A stretch of 64,000 nucleotides of DNA from Microbacterium sp. MYb45 (GTDB taxonomy: Bacteria > Actinomycetota > Actinomycetes > Actinomycetales > Microbacteriaceae), in contig NZ_PCPG01000016.1 of assembly GCF_002979655.1 (NCBI RefSeq), positions 1 to 64,000 on the forward strand, written 5' to 3'. Position numbers and translations under genes: made by a program. Positions 17,442 through 26,006 of this stretch are shown here, one piece after another. The notes below the pieces were generated by a model, which saw only the letters and a list, made by a program, of their open reading frames with translations, was not told the origin of the DNA and did no database searches. The first letter of the stretch is position 1. Each line of letters begins with the position of its first letter.

Positions 17442-18377
17442 CTAGAGCTTCCGGCTGCGCGGCATGAGCCGTACGTCGGGGAGCGGCGGGGCCGGGATGC
17501 GCACGTCGTGACCCTCGACCGCGCCGAAGCGGGGCGATGCCGCTCCCGTCGCGGACTCCGCCTCCCACTCCTCGCGCGCGGCGACGATCTCGTCATGCGA
17601 GCGGCCGGCGAAGTTCCACCACATCACGATGTCGTCCTCGAAGGGCTCGCCGCCGAGCACGAACAGCAGGCCGCCATCGCGGCTGGCCACCTCGACCTCG
17701 TCGCGGGAGTCGCCCAGGTAGAGCAGCCCGTTCCGGTCGAGCGGATGCTCCGCCACCACGGCATCGCCCTCGACGAGCATGAGGGCGTGCTCCCAGTCGG
17801 AGCCCAGCGGCAGTCGCACACGGGAACCCGGGGCGAGCACGATCTCCGCACCGACGATCGGAGTGTGCACCGTGGCGGGCGAGCGCACGCCCGCGTACTC
17901 GCCGAGCACGACCGTGGCCTCGGCATCCGCTCCATCGTCAGCCGGGAGTGCGACGGAGGGCAGCTCGGTGTGGCGCTCGAACCCGGCCGCGCCGTGGCGG
18001 GCGGAATCCGGCAGCACGACCCAGAACTGCAGGGCGTCGAGGGGCACCGGTCCCTCGCCGATCGAGTACTCGGAGTGGGAGATCCCGTTGCCCGCGGTCA
18101 TCAGGTTCAACTGACCGCGGCGCAGGTCGGCGTCGCTGCCGAGCGAGTCGCGGTGGCGGATCTCGCCGACCAGGGGCCACGTCACCGTCTGCAGCCCGAT
18201 GTGCGGATGCGGCTCGACCCGCATCTTCGTATCGGCGGGCCCGAACCGGTCGAGGAAGCACCAGGCGCCGATCGTCGGCAGGTTGCGGTGCGGCAGTGCC
18301 CTCAGCAGGTTCATGCCGCGCACCCCGCCGAGCGGCACCTCGCGCGGCTCGAGGATGAGGCGGCGCTGCCCGATCAT
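17442..18377 (-). CDS. Pirin family protein
   Basis: A 311-aa bicupin. The N-terminal cupin has the iron-binding set EPHPHIGLQTVTW and GNGISHSE (three His and a Glu), plus the pirin hallmark LDRFGP. The second cupin and the pirin C-terminal domain (FVLGGEPFEDDIVMWWNFAG) follow. Some bacterial pirins have quercetinase-like activity, while others bind metabolic enzymes such as pyruvate dehydrogenase. The ATG overlaps the stop of the upstream GNAT gene (ATGA). Confidence 0.92.
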   Translation of the reverse strand: MIGQRRLILEPREVPLGGVRGMNLLRALPHRNLPTIGAWCFLDRFGPADTKMRVEPHPHIGLQTVTWPLVGEIRHRDSLGSDADLRRGQLNLMTAGNGISHSEYSIGEGPVPLDALQFWVVLPDSARHGAAGFERHTELPSVALPADDGADAEATVVLGEYAGVRSPATVHTPIVGAEIVLAPGSRVRLPLGSDWEHALMLVEGDAVVAEHPLDRNGLLYLGDSRDEVEVASRDGGLLFVLGGEPFEDDIVMWWNFAGRSHDEIVAAREEWEAESATGAASPRFGAVEGHDVRIPAPPLPDVRLMPRSRKL

Positions 18378-18718
18378 TCCGCTCGGCCCGTCGGGTCCTC
18401 ACCCGCGGATCCGGCGGGCCCGGAGGGAGACTTCGGCCAGCGGACCTCAGCGCCCGGCACCTCATGCGTCTCGAGGTACTTCGCGATGTAGGGGCAGAGG
18501 GGAACGATCGCCTCGCCGCGCTCGGCGGCATCCGCCAGCGCGGCCGCGGCGAGCTTCCCCGCCAGCCCGTGGCCCTGGAACGCGGGGTCGACCTCGGTGT
18601 GGAGGAAGCGGATGGATCCGGGGCGCAGATCGAATGCCGCGAAGCCCGCGAGCACGTCGTCGGAGCGGATCTCGTAGCGCGATGCGTCATCGTCGCGGGT
18701 CACGGTGATTTCGGTCAT
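18374..18718 (-). CDS. GNAT-like N-acetyltransferase (YjdJ/COG2388 type)
   Basis: A 114-aa protein. ATG 18718 is chosen because AGGAG lies 7 nt upstream. The acetyl-CoA-binding loop FQGHGLAGKLA (Q/R-x-x-G-x-A) and the ending VPLCPYIAKYLETHEVPG match the small YjdJ/GTLF3-type acetyltransferases. The substrate is unknown. A TAGGTT -10 for this operon is at 18752-18747, giving a leader of about 22 nt. It diverges from recQ. Confidence 0.82.
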   Translation of the reverse strand: MTEITVTRDDDASRYEIRSDDVLAGFAAFDLRPGSIRFLHTEVDPAFQGHGLAGKLAAAALADAAERGEAIVPLCPYIAKYLETHEVPGAEVRWPKSPSGPAGSAGEDPTGRAE

Positions 18719-18813
18719 CGGATGCTCCTTCGAACGGGGTGCCTCCAACCTACGCCCGCGTGCGGGGGAGGGGCGGCTGTGGATGAGGCGCCGCCCGCGT
18801 CGGCGGGGGTCGT

Positions 18814-18825
18814 TACGCTGGAGGG
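18814..18825 (+). promoter_or_regulatory. Leaderless promoter of recQ
   Basis: A TACGCT -10 (18814-18819) is followed by exactly 6 nt and then the ATG at 18826, so transcription should begin at or next to the start codon. GGAGGG directly abuts the ATG and is too close to serve as a Shine-Dalgarno. Confidence 0.55.
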
Positions 18826-20874
18826 ATGCCGCAGACTCCCCGTGACCCGTACGCGGATCTGCCGTACGCCGACGAGCCCTACGACGACGGCTGGGAGTCG
18901 TCCGCTCCTCCGGAGCCCATGGACTGGGAGCCGCAGGGCGCGGGCTACGAGCCGCCGCTCGACTGGGGGCAGGGTCCGGTCACTCCGGTGGCTCCGGCAT
19001 CGTCCGCCGGTCGTGCGCCCGCCGTGCGCCACGCCACCCCGAGCCGCTATCCGACTGCGCGCGAGGCGCTGCACACGGTCTTCGGCTACGACGCGTTCCG
19101 CGGAGACCAGGCCGACATCGTCGAGCAGGTCATCTCGGGCGGCGACGCCGTCGTCCTGATGCCGACCGGTGGTGGAAAGAGCATCACCTACCAGGTGCCC
19201 GCGCTCGTGCGCGAGGGCACGGGGCTCGTCATCAGCCCGCTCATCGCGCTCATGCACGACCAGGTCGATGCGCTGCGCGCCAACGGTGTCAACGCGGCCT
19301 ACCTCAACTCGACGCAGGCGATCGACGAGCGTCGCGAGGTCGAACGGGCCTACGTCGCCGGCGAGCTCGACCTCATCTACGTTGCCCCCGAGCGCCTGTC
19401 GAACGCGCAGACCACGGCGCTCCTCCAGCGCGGAACGCTCAGCGTGATCGCGATCGACGAGGCCCACTGTGTGTCGCAGTGGGGCCACGACTTCCGCCCC
19501 GACTACCTCACCCTCGGCGACCTGGGCGAGCGGTTCCCCGGGGTGCCGCGCATGGCGCTCACGGCCACCGCGACCGCCGCGACGCACAAGGAGATCACCG
19601 AGCGGCTGCGCCTCGACACCGCGAAGCACTTCGTCGCGAGCTTCGACCGCCCGAACATCCAGTACCGGATCGTGCCCAAGGTCGACCCGCGCAAGCAGCT
19701 GGTCGCGTTCATCAAGGCGCAGACCCCGGCGAGCGACGACGGCGCGCAGCCCGCGGGCATCGTCTACGCGCTCAGCCGCAAGTCGGTCGAGCAGACGGCG
19801 ACCTATCTCGCCGCACAGGGCCTCGACGCGCTGCCGTATCACGCGGGTCTTCCCGCCGAGGTGCGGGCGGCCAACCAGGCGCGCTTCCTCCGCGAAGACG
19901 GCGTGGTCATGGTCGCGACCATCGCGTTCGGCATGGGCATCGACAAGCCCGACGTGCGCTTCGTCGCGCACATCGACCTGCCGAAATCGGTCGAGGGGTA
20001 CTACCAGGAGACCGGTCGTGCCGGACGCGACGGCGAGCCCGCGGTGGCGTGGATGGCATACGGCCTCGGTGACGTCGTGCAGCAGCGCCGGCTCATCGAC
20101 CAGAGCCCCGGCGACCGCACCTTCAAGATGCGGATGGGGCAGCACCTCGACGCCATGCTCGCGCTGTGCGAGACGGTCGAGTGCCGCCGGCAGAATCTGC
20201 TCGGGTACTTCGGCCAGGAGTCGCAGCCCTGCGGCAACTGTGACACCTGCCTCGACGACACCGAGACGTTCGACGGCCTCGTGCCGGCACAGAAGCTGCT
20301 CTCGACGATCGTTCGGCTCAAGCGCGAGCGCAACCAGTCGTTCGGCGCCGGGCACCTCATCGACATCCTCCGCGGCGCCTCGACCGAGCGCATCCGGCAG
20401 CAGGGGCACGAAAAGCTCGCGACGTACAGCATCGGCAACGACCTCTCCGACCAGGACTGGCGCAGCGTCGTGCGGCAGCTGCTGGCCCGCGGCATCCTGG
20501 TCGCCCAGGGCGACTACGGCACCCTCGCGCCCGGTGAGCAGGCGGCGGGAGTGCTACGGGGCGAGACCGCCGTGCCGCTGCGCAAGGACACGATCGGGCG
20601 TCCGGCCTCGTCGTCGCGGGCGCGCAAGGCGAGTGCCGCCGATGCGCTGGATGCCGGTGATCGCGGCCTGTTCGAGGCGCTGCGCGCCTGGCGGGCCGAG
20701 ACCGCTCGCGAGCAGGGTGTGCCCGCGTACATCGTGTTCGGCGACGCGACCCTGCGCGCGCTCGCCGAGCACCGGCCGGCATCTCTCAAGGATCTCGACG
20801 GCATCACGGGCATCGGCGCCAAGAAGCGCGAGGCCTACGGCGAGGGCGTGCTGGCGGTCATCGCCGCCGCCTGA
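18826..20874 (+). CDS. recQ: ATP-dependent DNA helicase RecQ
   Basis: A 682-aa protein. After a 70-residue acidic, Pro-rich N-terminal extension comes a superfamily 2 helicase core: motif I LMPTGGGKSITYQ, motif II DEAHC, motif III TATAT, motif VI YQETGRAGRDG. The RecQ zinc site (CETVECRR...CGNCDTC), a winged helix and a C-terminal HRDC domain (LFEALRAWR...DLDGITGIGAKK) follow. It unwinds DNA 3' to 5' in repair and recombination. It has the full RQC-HRDC set, and the N-terminal extension is the only unusual part. Translation is probably leaderless. Confidence 0.95.
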   Translation: MPQTPRDPYADLPYADEPYDDGWESSAPPEPMDWEPQGAGYEPPLDWGQGPVTPVAPASSAGRAPAVRHATPSRYPTAREALHTVFGYDAFRGDQADIVEQVISGGDAVVLMPTGGGKSITYQVPALVREGTGLVISPLIALMHDQVDALRANGVNAAYLNSTQAIDERREVERAYVAGELDLIYVAPERLSNAQTTALLQRGTLSVIAIDEAHCVSQWGHDFRPDYLTLGDLGERFPGVPRMALTATATAATHKEITERLRLDTAKHFVASFDRPNIQYRIVPKVDPRKQLVAFIKAQTPASDDGAQPAGIVYALSRKSVEQTATYLAAQGLDALPYHAGLPAEVRAANQARFLREDGVVMVATIAFGMGIDKPDVRFVAHIDLPKSVEGYYQETGRAGRDGEPAVAWMAYGLGDVVQQRRLIDQSPGDRTFKMRMGQHLDAMLALCETVECRRQNLLGYFGQESQPCGNCDTCLDDTETFDGLVPAQKLLSTIVRLKRERNQSFGAGHLIDILRGASTERIRQQGHEKLATYSIGNDLSDQDWRSVVRQLLARGILVAQGDYGTLAPGEQAAGVLRGETAVPLRKDTIGRPASSSRARKASAADALDAGDRGLFEALRAWRAETAREQGVPAYIVFGDATLRALAEHRPASLKDLDGITGIGAKKREAYGEGVLAVIAAA

Positions 20875-20936
20875 CCGCCGCGGCCCAATCGCATAGACCC
20901 ATAGCGTGCGGTCGGGAGATCGGCAAGAACACCTAA

Positions 20937-20951
20937 GTACACTGGGTACAC
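20937..20951 (+). promoter_or_regulatory. Direct repeat and candidate -10 before the orphan ATPase
   Basis: GTACAC occurs twice (20937-20942 and 20946-20951) with a 3-bp spacer. TACACT (20938-20943) fits a -10 element. The gene's ATG follows at 20974 with GAGGGG at 20963-20968. The surrounding 99-bp gap has nothing else recognisable. Confidence 0.35.
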
Positions 20952-20973
20952 AAGAGTTCACAGAGGGGCAGCG

Positions 20974-22068
20974 ATGATCGGCGTGAATCCCTTCCGCCCG
21001 ACAGCCGGAGCCGAGCCTCCGCAGTTGATCGGTCGTGCCGGGATCCTCGATGAGTTCCGCTACGGGCTCCGCATCCGCTCCGGGGCGCCGGGGCTGCTGA
21101 CCATCTTCACCGGCGCGCGAGGCATCGGCAAGACCGTCATGCTCGGTGAAGCCGAGGACGCGGCGCTCACTCACGGCTGGATGGTTGTCTCGGAGACCGC
21201 GACCCGTGGCTTCCTGGGTCGCATCGGCGAGGCGATGCGCGCCGCCGCAGAAGAACAGGGGCAGGGTCCGGCCGGAAGGCGGATCACCGGTATCGGCGCC
21301 GCAGGCTTCTCCATCACGACGCAGCTCCCTCCCGAACAGCAAGCAGGATGGCGACAGGTCGGCGAGAAACTTCTCCGACAGCTCGACGAGAACGGAACCG
21401 GGCTGGTCATCACCCTGGATGAGATCCACGGGGCAGACCGGGATGAACTCGCTCAGCTCGCAGCCTCGGTCCAGCATTACATCCGCGATGGTCTCCCGAT
21501 CGCGCTCCTCTTCGCGGGCCTCCCCGCGGCGGTGTCCGATCTCCTCAACGAGGGGGTCGCGACCTTCCTGCGGCGGGCGGACCGGATCGATCTGCACGCT
21601 GCAGCCATCGACGAAGTCGAGAACTCATTCGCAGACATCTTCGCCGTCTGGGACACGCCACTCGATCCTGTGCTGATCAGGGCCGCGGCAGAGTCGACGG
21701 GCGGCTATCCGTTTCTGATCCAGCTGATCGGTTATCACCTGTGGCAGGTGGCCGAATCGACGGATCGACCGCTCGGCGCCGAAGACGTCGACCTGGCGCT
21801 GTCTGCCGCACACCGCAGAAATGCCCGTGTGGTCATCGAGGCTGCACTGTCCGCTGTCTCCCCGAAGGACCTCGACTTCCTCAGAGCGATGGCCGAAGAC
21901 GATATCCCTGCGACCGCGGCAGACATTGGCCGTCGCCTCGGTGATAAGAAGAACACGGTCGGCAACTACCGCGCGCGGCTCATCGCTGCGGGCCTGATCC
22001 AACCAGCGGGCCACGGTCGCGTCGACTTCGCGATCCCCGGACTGCGGGAACATCTCCGCACTCGTTGA
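20974..22068 (+). CDS. Orphan AAA/STAND-type ATPase with C-terminal winged helix
   Basis: A 364-aa protein. The ATPase core has Walker A FTGARGIGKTVM (about 47-58) and Walker B GLVITLDEIHGA (about 144-155). A sensor-like LLFAGLPAAV follows, then RADRIDLHAAAIDEVENSF and a lid. The last 80 residues look like a winged helix (DIPATAADIGRRLGDKKNTV and YRARLIAAGLI), as in Orc1/Cdc6-like and archaeal-type ATPases. Such stand-alone proteins are often called ATP-binding proteins with no known task. No partner gene adjoins it. It has few of the GGATGC codon pairs usual in its neighbours, which may hint at transfer. Confidence 0.75.
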   Translation: MIGVNPFRPTAGAEPPQLIGRAGILDEFRYGLRIRSGAPGLLTIFTGARGIGKTVMLGEAEDAALTHGWMVVSETATRGFLGRIGEAMRAAAEEQGQGPAGRRITGIGAAGFSITTQLPPEQQAGWRQVGEKLLRQLDENGTGLVITLDEIHGADRDELAQLAASVQHYIRDGLPIALLFAGLPAAVSDLLNEGVATFLRRADRIDLHAAAIDEVENSFADIFAVWDTPLDPVLIRAAAESTGGYPFLIQLIGYHLWQVAESTDRPLGAEDVDLALSAAHRRNARVVIEAALSAVSPKDLDFLRAMAEDDIPATAADIGRRLGDKKNTVGNYRARLIAAGLIQPAGHGRVDFAIPGLREHLRTR

Positions 22069-22213
22069 GCCTTTGTCGCGGTCGCCCTGTCGCGAGGCGA
22101 CAACGGAACGCCGGGATATGCCCGCACGCGGTTGGAGGATGCTCACAGCGGAGTTCGCCCGGGTTTGTCGCAGACCTACCATGGGGACACCCCTACTTCC
22201 CTGGAGGAATGCC

Positions 22214-24280
22214 ATGGTCGACGCTGCCGTCCGTCCTTCGACGACACCCGATGAATCGCCCGCGACCGCGCTCGCCCCGCAGGTCGATGTCGCCCGAGTC
22301 AACGAGGCCCTGATGGGCACCTGGGGCGACGTGCGCCGTCAGGCGCGCGAGATGATCAAGGACTCGGCGTTCTGGCGCAAGGACGAGCTCGGCAAGGACG
22401 AGCACCGCGAGCGTGTGCTCAGCCAGCTGCACCTGCTGGTCGAGAACAAGGCCGTGCACCGTGCGTTCCCCAAGTCGCTCGGCGGCGAGGAGAACAACGG
22501 CGCCAACATCGCCGGCTTCGAGGAGCTCGTGGTCGCCGACCCCAGCCTGCAGATCAAGTCGGGCGTGCAGTGGGGGCTCTTCGGTTCGGCCGTGCTGCAG
22601 CTCGGCACCGCGGAGCACCACGAGAAGTGGCTCCCCGGCATCATGGACCTCTCGATCCCCGGCGCCTTCGCGATGACCGAGATCGGCCACGGCTCGGATG
22701 TCGCCGCGGTCGGGACGACCGCGACCTACGACGCGGCGACCGAGGAGTTCGTCATCAACACCCCGTTCCGGGCGGCCACCAAGGAGTACCTCGGCAACGC
22801 CGCGCTGCACGGTGTCGCGGCGACCGTGTTCGCGCAGCTGATCACCAACGGCGTGAACCACGGCGTGCACTGCTTGTACGTGCCGCTGCGCGGTGAGGAC
22901 GGCGTCGACCTCCCCGGCATCGGTCGCGAGGACGACGGTCTCAAGGGTGGCCTCAACGGCATCGACAACGGGCGACTCTCGTTCGACCACGTGCGCATCC
23001 CGCGCACGAACCTGCTCAACCGGTACGGCGACGTCGCGGTCGACGGCACGTACTCCAGCGCGATCGACAGCCCCGGACGTCGCTTCTTCACGATGCTCGG
23101 CACGCTCGTGCAGGGACGTGTGTCGCTCGACGGTGCGGCATCCTGGGCCTCCGCACTCGGCCTGCACATCGCGATCACCTACGCCACCCAGCGTCGCCAG
23201 TTCGACGGCGCGGACGGGCAGGAGGTCGTGCTCATGGACTACGGCAAGCACCAGCGCCGTCTGCTCCCGCGCCTGGCGACCACGTACGCGCAGATCTTCG
23301 CGCACGACGAGTTCCTGCAGAAGTTCGACGGCGTGTTCTCGGGGCGCACCGACACCCCGGCCGACCGCGAAGACCTCGAGACGCTGGCCGCAGCGCTCAA
23401 GCCGCTGTCGACCTGGCACGCTCTCGACACGCTGCAGGAGGCCCGCGAGGCCACCGGCGGGGCCGGCTTCATGTTCGAGAACCGTCTGGTGGGCCTGCGC
23501 GCCGACCTCGACATCTACGTCACATTCGAGGGCGACAACAACGTCCTGCTGCAGCTGGTGGGCAAGCGTCTGCTGACCGACTACGCCAAGCAGTTCCAGG
23601 GCAAGGATGCCGCGGCTCTCGCCAAGTTCGCCGTCGGGATGACCGCGGGCAAGCTGTTCCACGGCGCCGGGCTCCGTCAGCTCGGCCAGGCGGTCTCCGA
23701 CTTCGGTCAGGTCAGCCGGTCGGTCGAGCGGGGCCTCCGCGAGGAGCAGCAGCACGATCTCCTCGCCGGACGCGTGCAGCAGATGGTGGCCGACATCGCC
23801 TCCCGCCTTCGCCCTGGGGCGAAGGACAAGGCCCTCGGCGCCCGCCTGTTCAACGAGAATCAGGCCGAGCTGATCGAAGCCGCTCGTGCGCACGGAGAGC
23901 TGCTGCAGTGGGAGGCGTTCACCGACGCCGTGCACCAGATCGACGACGCCGACACCAAGAAGGTGCTCACGTGGCTGCGCGACCTGTTCGGTCTGCAGCT
24001 CATCGAGAAGCACCTCGCCTGGCACCTGATCAACGGACGCCTGTCGACCCAGCGCGCCGCCGCCGTGTCGAGCTACATCGACCGGCTGTGCGCGCGGCTG
24101 CGCCCCCATGCCCTCGACCTGGTGAACGCGTTCGGCTACGAGCCCGAGCACGTGCGGGCGCCGATCGCGAGCGGCATCGAGAAGCAGCGCCAGGACGAGG
24201 CCCGGGCGTACTACGCCGACCTCGCCGCCACGGGCAAGGCGCCCATCCAGGAGAAGGCGCTCAAGAAGAAGCAGCGCTGA
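22214..24280 (+). CDS. Acyl-CoA oxidase/dehydrogenase family protein
   Basis: A 688-aa flavoprotein. ATG 22214 is set by GGAGG (22203-22207), 6 nt upstream. The acyl-CoA oxidase layout is present: an alpha-helical N-terminal domain, FAMTEIGHGSDVAAV (FAD/substrate region), a central beta domain, a helical domain with YATQRRQF, REATGGAGFMFENR and TFEGDNNVLLQLVGKRLL, and a roughly 190-residue ACOX C-terminal extension. It catalyses the first step of fatty-acid beta-oxidation, probably with O2. The ending KALKKKQR is basic and not a targeting signal in bacteria. It appears monocistronic. The 145-bp upstream gap contains a small TGTCGC/GCGACA hairpin (22088-22102). Confidence 0.9.
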   Translation: MVDAAVRPSTTPDESPATALAPQVDVARVNEALMGTWGDVRRQAREMIKDSAFWRKDELGKDEHRERVLSQLHLLVENKAVHRAFPKSLGGEENNGANIAGFEELVVADPSLQIKSGVQWGLFGSAVLQLGTAEHHEKWLPGIMDLSIPGAFAMTEIGHGSDVAAVGTTATYDAATEEFVINTPFRAATKEYLGNAALHGVAATVFAQLITNGVNHGVHCLYVPLRGEDGVDLPGIGREDDGLKGGLNGIDNGRLSFDHVRIPRTNLLNRYGDVAVDGTYSSAIDSPGRRFFTMLGTLVQGRVSLDGAASWASALGLHIAITYATQRRQFDGADGQEVVLMDYGKHQRRLLPRLATTYAQIFAHDEFLQKFDGVFSGRTDTPADREDLETLAAALKPLSTWHALDTLQEAREATGGAGFMFENRLVGLRADLDIYVTFEGDNNVLLQLVGKRLLTDYAKQFQGKDAAALAKFAVGMTAGKLFHGAGLRQLGQAVSDFGQVSRSVERGLREEQQHDLLAGRVQQMVADIASRLRPGAKDKALGARLFNENQAELIEAARAHGELLQWEAFTDAVHQIDDADTKKVLTWLRDLFGLQLIEKHLAWHLINGRLSTQRAAAVSSYIDRLCARLRPHALDLVNAFGYEPEHVRAPIASGIEKQRQDEARAYYADLAATGKAPIQEKALKKKQR

Positions 24281-24302
24281 TCGCTCGGCGGCGGGGCGCC
24301 GG

Positions 24303-24752
24303 TCAGGATGACCACTTCGTGAGGTCGATGCCGCGTTCGACGGCCAGCGCCTGAAGGTGCTCGGCGGAATCCGTCTCGACGCAGACGCACGCCTGCAGCC
24401 CCGCGGCGTCGTCGTCGCGCAGCAGGTAGTAGCTGGTCGCGTCGGTCAGCAGTTTGCCGTCGGCGTCGCGGAACAGCCAACGCACCTTCACCAGCACGAG
24501 CCGATCGGACAATTCGTTCGCGTCGAGGAGCTCGTGCCCGACGGAGGCGAGGCCGAGCTCCCGGTACAGGGGATAGGACTGCTTCAGCCCCGCGACCATC
24601 TCCTCCCGGGTGTCCAAGACGCCGGAGACCCGATCGTCGGCGATCATGCCGGGGGTCGACCACAGCTCGACGGCGGCTTCGGCGTCGAACTCCGTCAGGG
24701 ATGCCGCATAGCGCGCGAGGTACTGTTCGATCCGGTCGGTGTGGATGCTCAT
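24303..24752 (-). CDS. SnoaL/NTF2-like fold protein
   Basis: A 149-aa protein from ATG 24752. The pattern of an N-terminal helix (RIEQYLARYAASLTEFD), W/Y-rich strands and the ending VERGIDLTKW matches the cone-shaped NTF2/SnoaL fold used by small isomerases and nuclear-export-like proteins. Catalytic residues cannot be assigned. It converges on the acyl-CoA oxidase gene (22 bp between stops) and diverges from an alcohol dehydrogenase. It is probably leaderless: TACCCT ends 7 nt before the ATG. Confidence 0.7.
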   Translation of the reverse strand: MSIHTDRIEQYLARYAASLTEFDAEAAVELWSTPGMIADDRVSGVLDTREEMVAGLKQSYPLYRELGLASVGHELLDANELSDRLVLVKVRWLFRDADGKLLTDATSYYLLRDDDAAGLQACVCVETDSAEHLQALAVERGIDLTKWSS

Positions 24753-24765
24753 GATGTCGAGGGTA
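24753..24765 (-). promoter_or_regulatory. Leaderless promoter of the SnoaL-like gene
   Basis: Read on the minus strand, TACCCT (24765-24760) is followed by 7 nt and the ATG at 24752, with no Shine-Dalgarno. It has the same architecture as the recQ, tag, mdh and metallopeptidase promoters in this window. Confidence 0.5.
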
Positions 24766-24846
24766 CGGACCGTTCGCATCGACCGTCAGGGGCCTTGACG
24801 GCAGCGGGTGCGTAGGGTGGATCGAACCCCAGAAGAAGGAGTCCCC

Positions 24847-25890
24847 GTGACCCGCGTCAACGCCTACGCCGCACCCCGCGAAGCCGCCCCGCTGGAGAAG
24901 ACCGTCATCGAACGACGTGACCTCGGCCCGCTCGACGTGCTCATCGACATCGCGTTCGCCGGCATCTGCCACTCCGACATCCACACCGTGCGCGGCGACT
25001 GGGGTCCGCAGAGGTACCCGCTCGCTCCGGGGCACGAGATCACCGGGACGGTCGCTGCCGTGGGAGAGGCCGTCACCCGGCACGCGGTCGGCGACCGCGT
25101 CGGCGTCGGATGCCTGGTGAACTCGTGCGGCGAGTGCCGCAACTGCCTGCGCGGCGAGGAGCAGTACTGCACCGAGGGTGCGGTGCAGACCTACGGCAGC
25201 TCGGACCGCGACGGCACCGTCACGCAGGGAGGCTACGCCGAGCAGGTCGTGGTGACCGAGAAGTTCGTCCTGCGCATCCCGGATGCCCTGCCGCTGGATG
25301 TCGCCGCGCCCCTGCTGTGCGCCGGCATCACGACCTACTCGCCGCTGCGGCACTGGAACGTCGGTCCCGGCACCCGCGTCGCGGTCGTCGGCCTCGGTGG
25401 GCTGGGCCACATGGGCGTGCAGATCGCGCACGCACTCGGCGCCGAGGTGACCGTGCTCTCGCAGACCCTGAACAAGAAGGACGACGGCCTGCGGCTCGGC
25501 GCCGACCACTATCGCGCCACGAGTGACCGGGACACCTTCCGCGAGCTGCGCTCCTCGTTCGACGTGATCCTCAACACCGTGAGCGCCGTGATCGATGTGC
25601 GCTCGTACCTGAGCCTGCTCGACGTCGGGGGTGCGCTCGTGTGCGTCGGCGCGCCTGCCGAACCGCTGTCGGTCGGAGTCATGTCGCTGATCGGCGGCCG
25701 ACGCTCGCTCGCCGGCAGCAACATCGGCGGCATCCGCGAGACGCAGGAGATGCTCGACTTCTGCGCCGAGCACGGTCTCGCCGCCGAGATCGAGGTGATC
25801 CCGGCCTCCGAGATCAACGCCGCCTACGAGCGCGTTCTCGCGTCCGACGTGCGGTACCGGTTCGTGATCGACGCGGCCACCTTCGCCTGA
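24847..25890 (+). CDS. Zinc-dependent NAD(P) alcohol dehydrogenase (cinnamyl/YahK type)
   Basis: A 347-aa MDR-family dehydrogenase. GTG 24847 is chosen because AAGGAG lies 6 nt upstream. Catalytic zinc ligands are in GICHSDIHTV and GHEITG, and structural zinc cysteines in CGECRNCLRGEEQYC. The Rossmann motif is VVGLGGLGHMGV. This pattern is typical of cinnamyl-alcohol/aldehyde reductases of the YahK/AdhC group, which reduce aldehydes with NADPH. A TAGGGT -10 is at 24813-24818. Confidence 0.92.
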   Translation: MTRVNAYAAPREAAPLEKTVIERRDLGPLDVLIDIAFAGICHSDIHTVRGDWGPQRYPLAPGHEITGTVAAVGEAVTRHAVGDRVGVGCLVNSCGECRNCLRGEEQYCTEGAVQTYGSSDRDGTVTQGGYAEQVVVTEKFVLRIPDALPLDVAAPLLCAGITTYSPLRHWNVGPGTRVAVVGLGGLGHMGVQIAHALGAEVTVLSQTLNKKDDGLRLGADHYRATSDRDTFRELRSSFDVILNTVSAVIDVRSYLSLLDVGGALVCVGAPAEPLSVGVMSLIGGRRSLAGSNIGGIRETQEMLDFCAEHGLAAEIEVIPASEINAAYERVLASDVRYRFVIDAATFA

Positions 25891-25899
25891 ATGTCGGCA

Positions 25900-25960
25900 T
25901 TATACGCCTTAATCTCGGTATAGGGGTCAGATCCGATCTCCGTTGCGTAACGTTATACGT
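25900..25960 (+). promoter_or_regulatory. AT-rich promoter region of the Tat-exported orphan gene
   Basis: TTATACG occurs at 25900-25906 and again at 25953-25959. Between them lies TATAGG (25920-25925). This is the most AT-rich stretch in the neighbourhood and offers several -10-like elements in the 116-bp gap. Which one is used cannot be read from sequence. Confidence 0.4.
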
Positions 25961-26006
25961 GGCCACCGTCTCGAGGTGTGTCAACGAATCGGAGATCGGA
26001 GTTCGC

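Noticed and set aside
24795..24818. TTGACG as the -35 of the alcohol dehydrogenase promoter
   Set aside because: The gap to TAGGGT is only 12 bp, too short for a standard -35/-10 pair.
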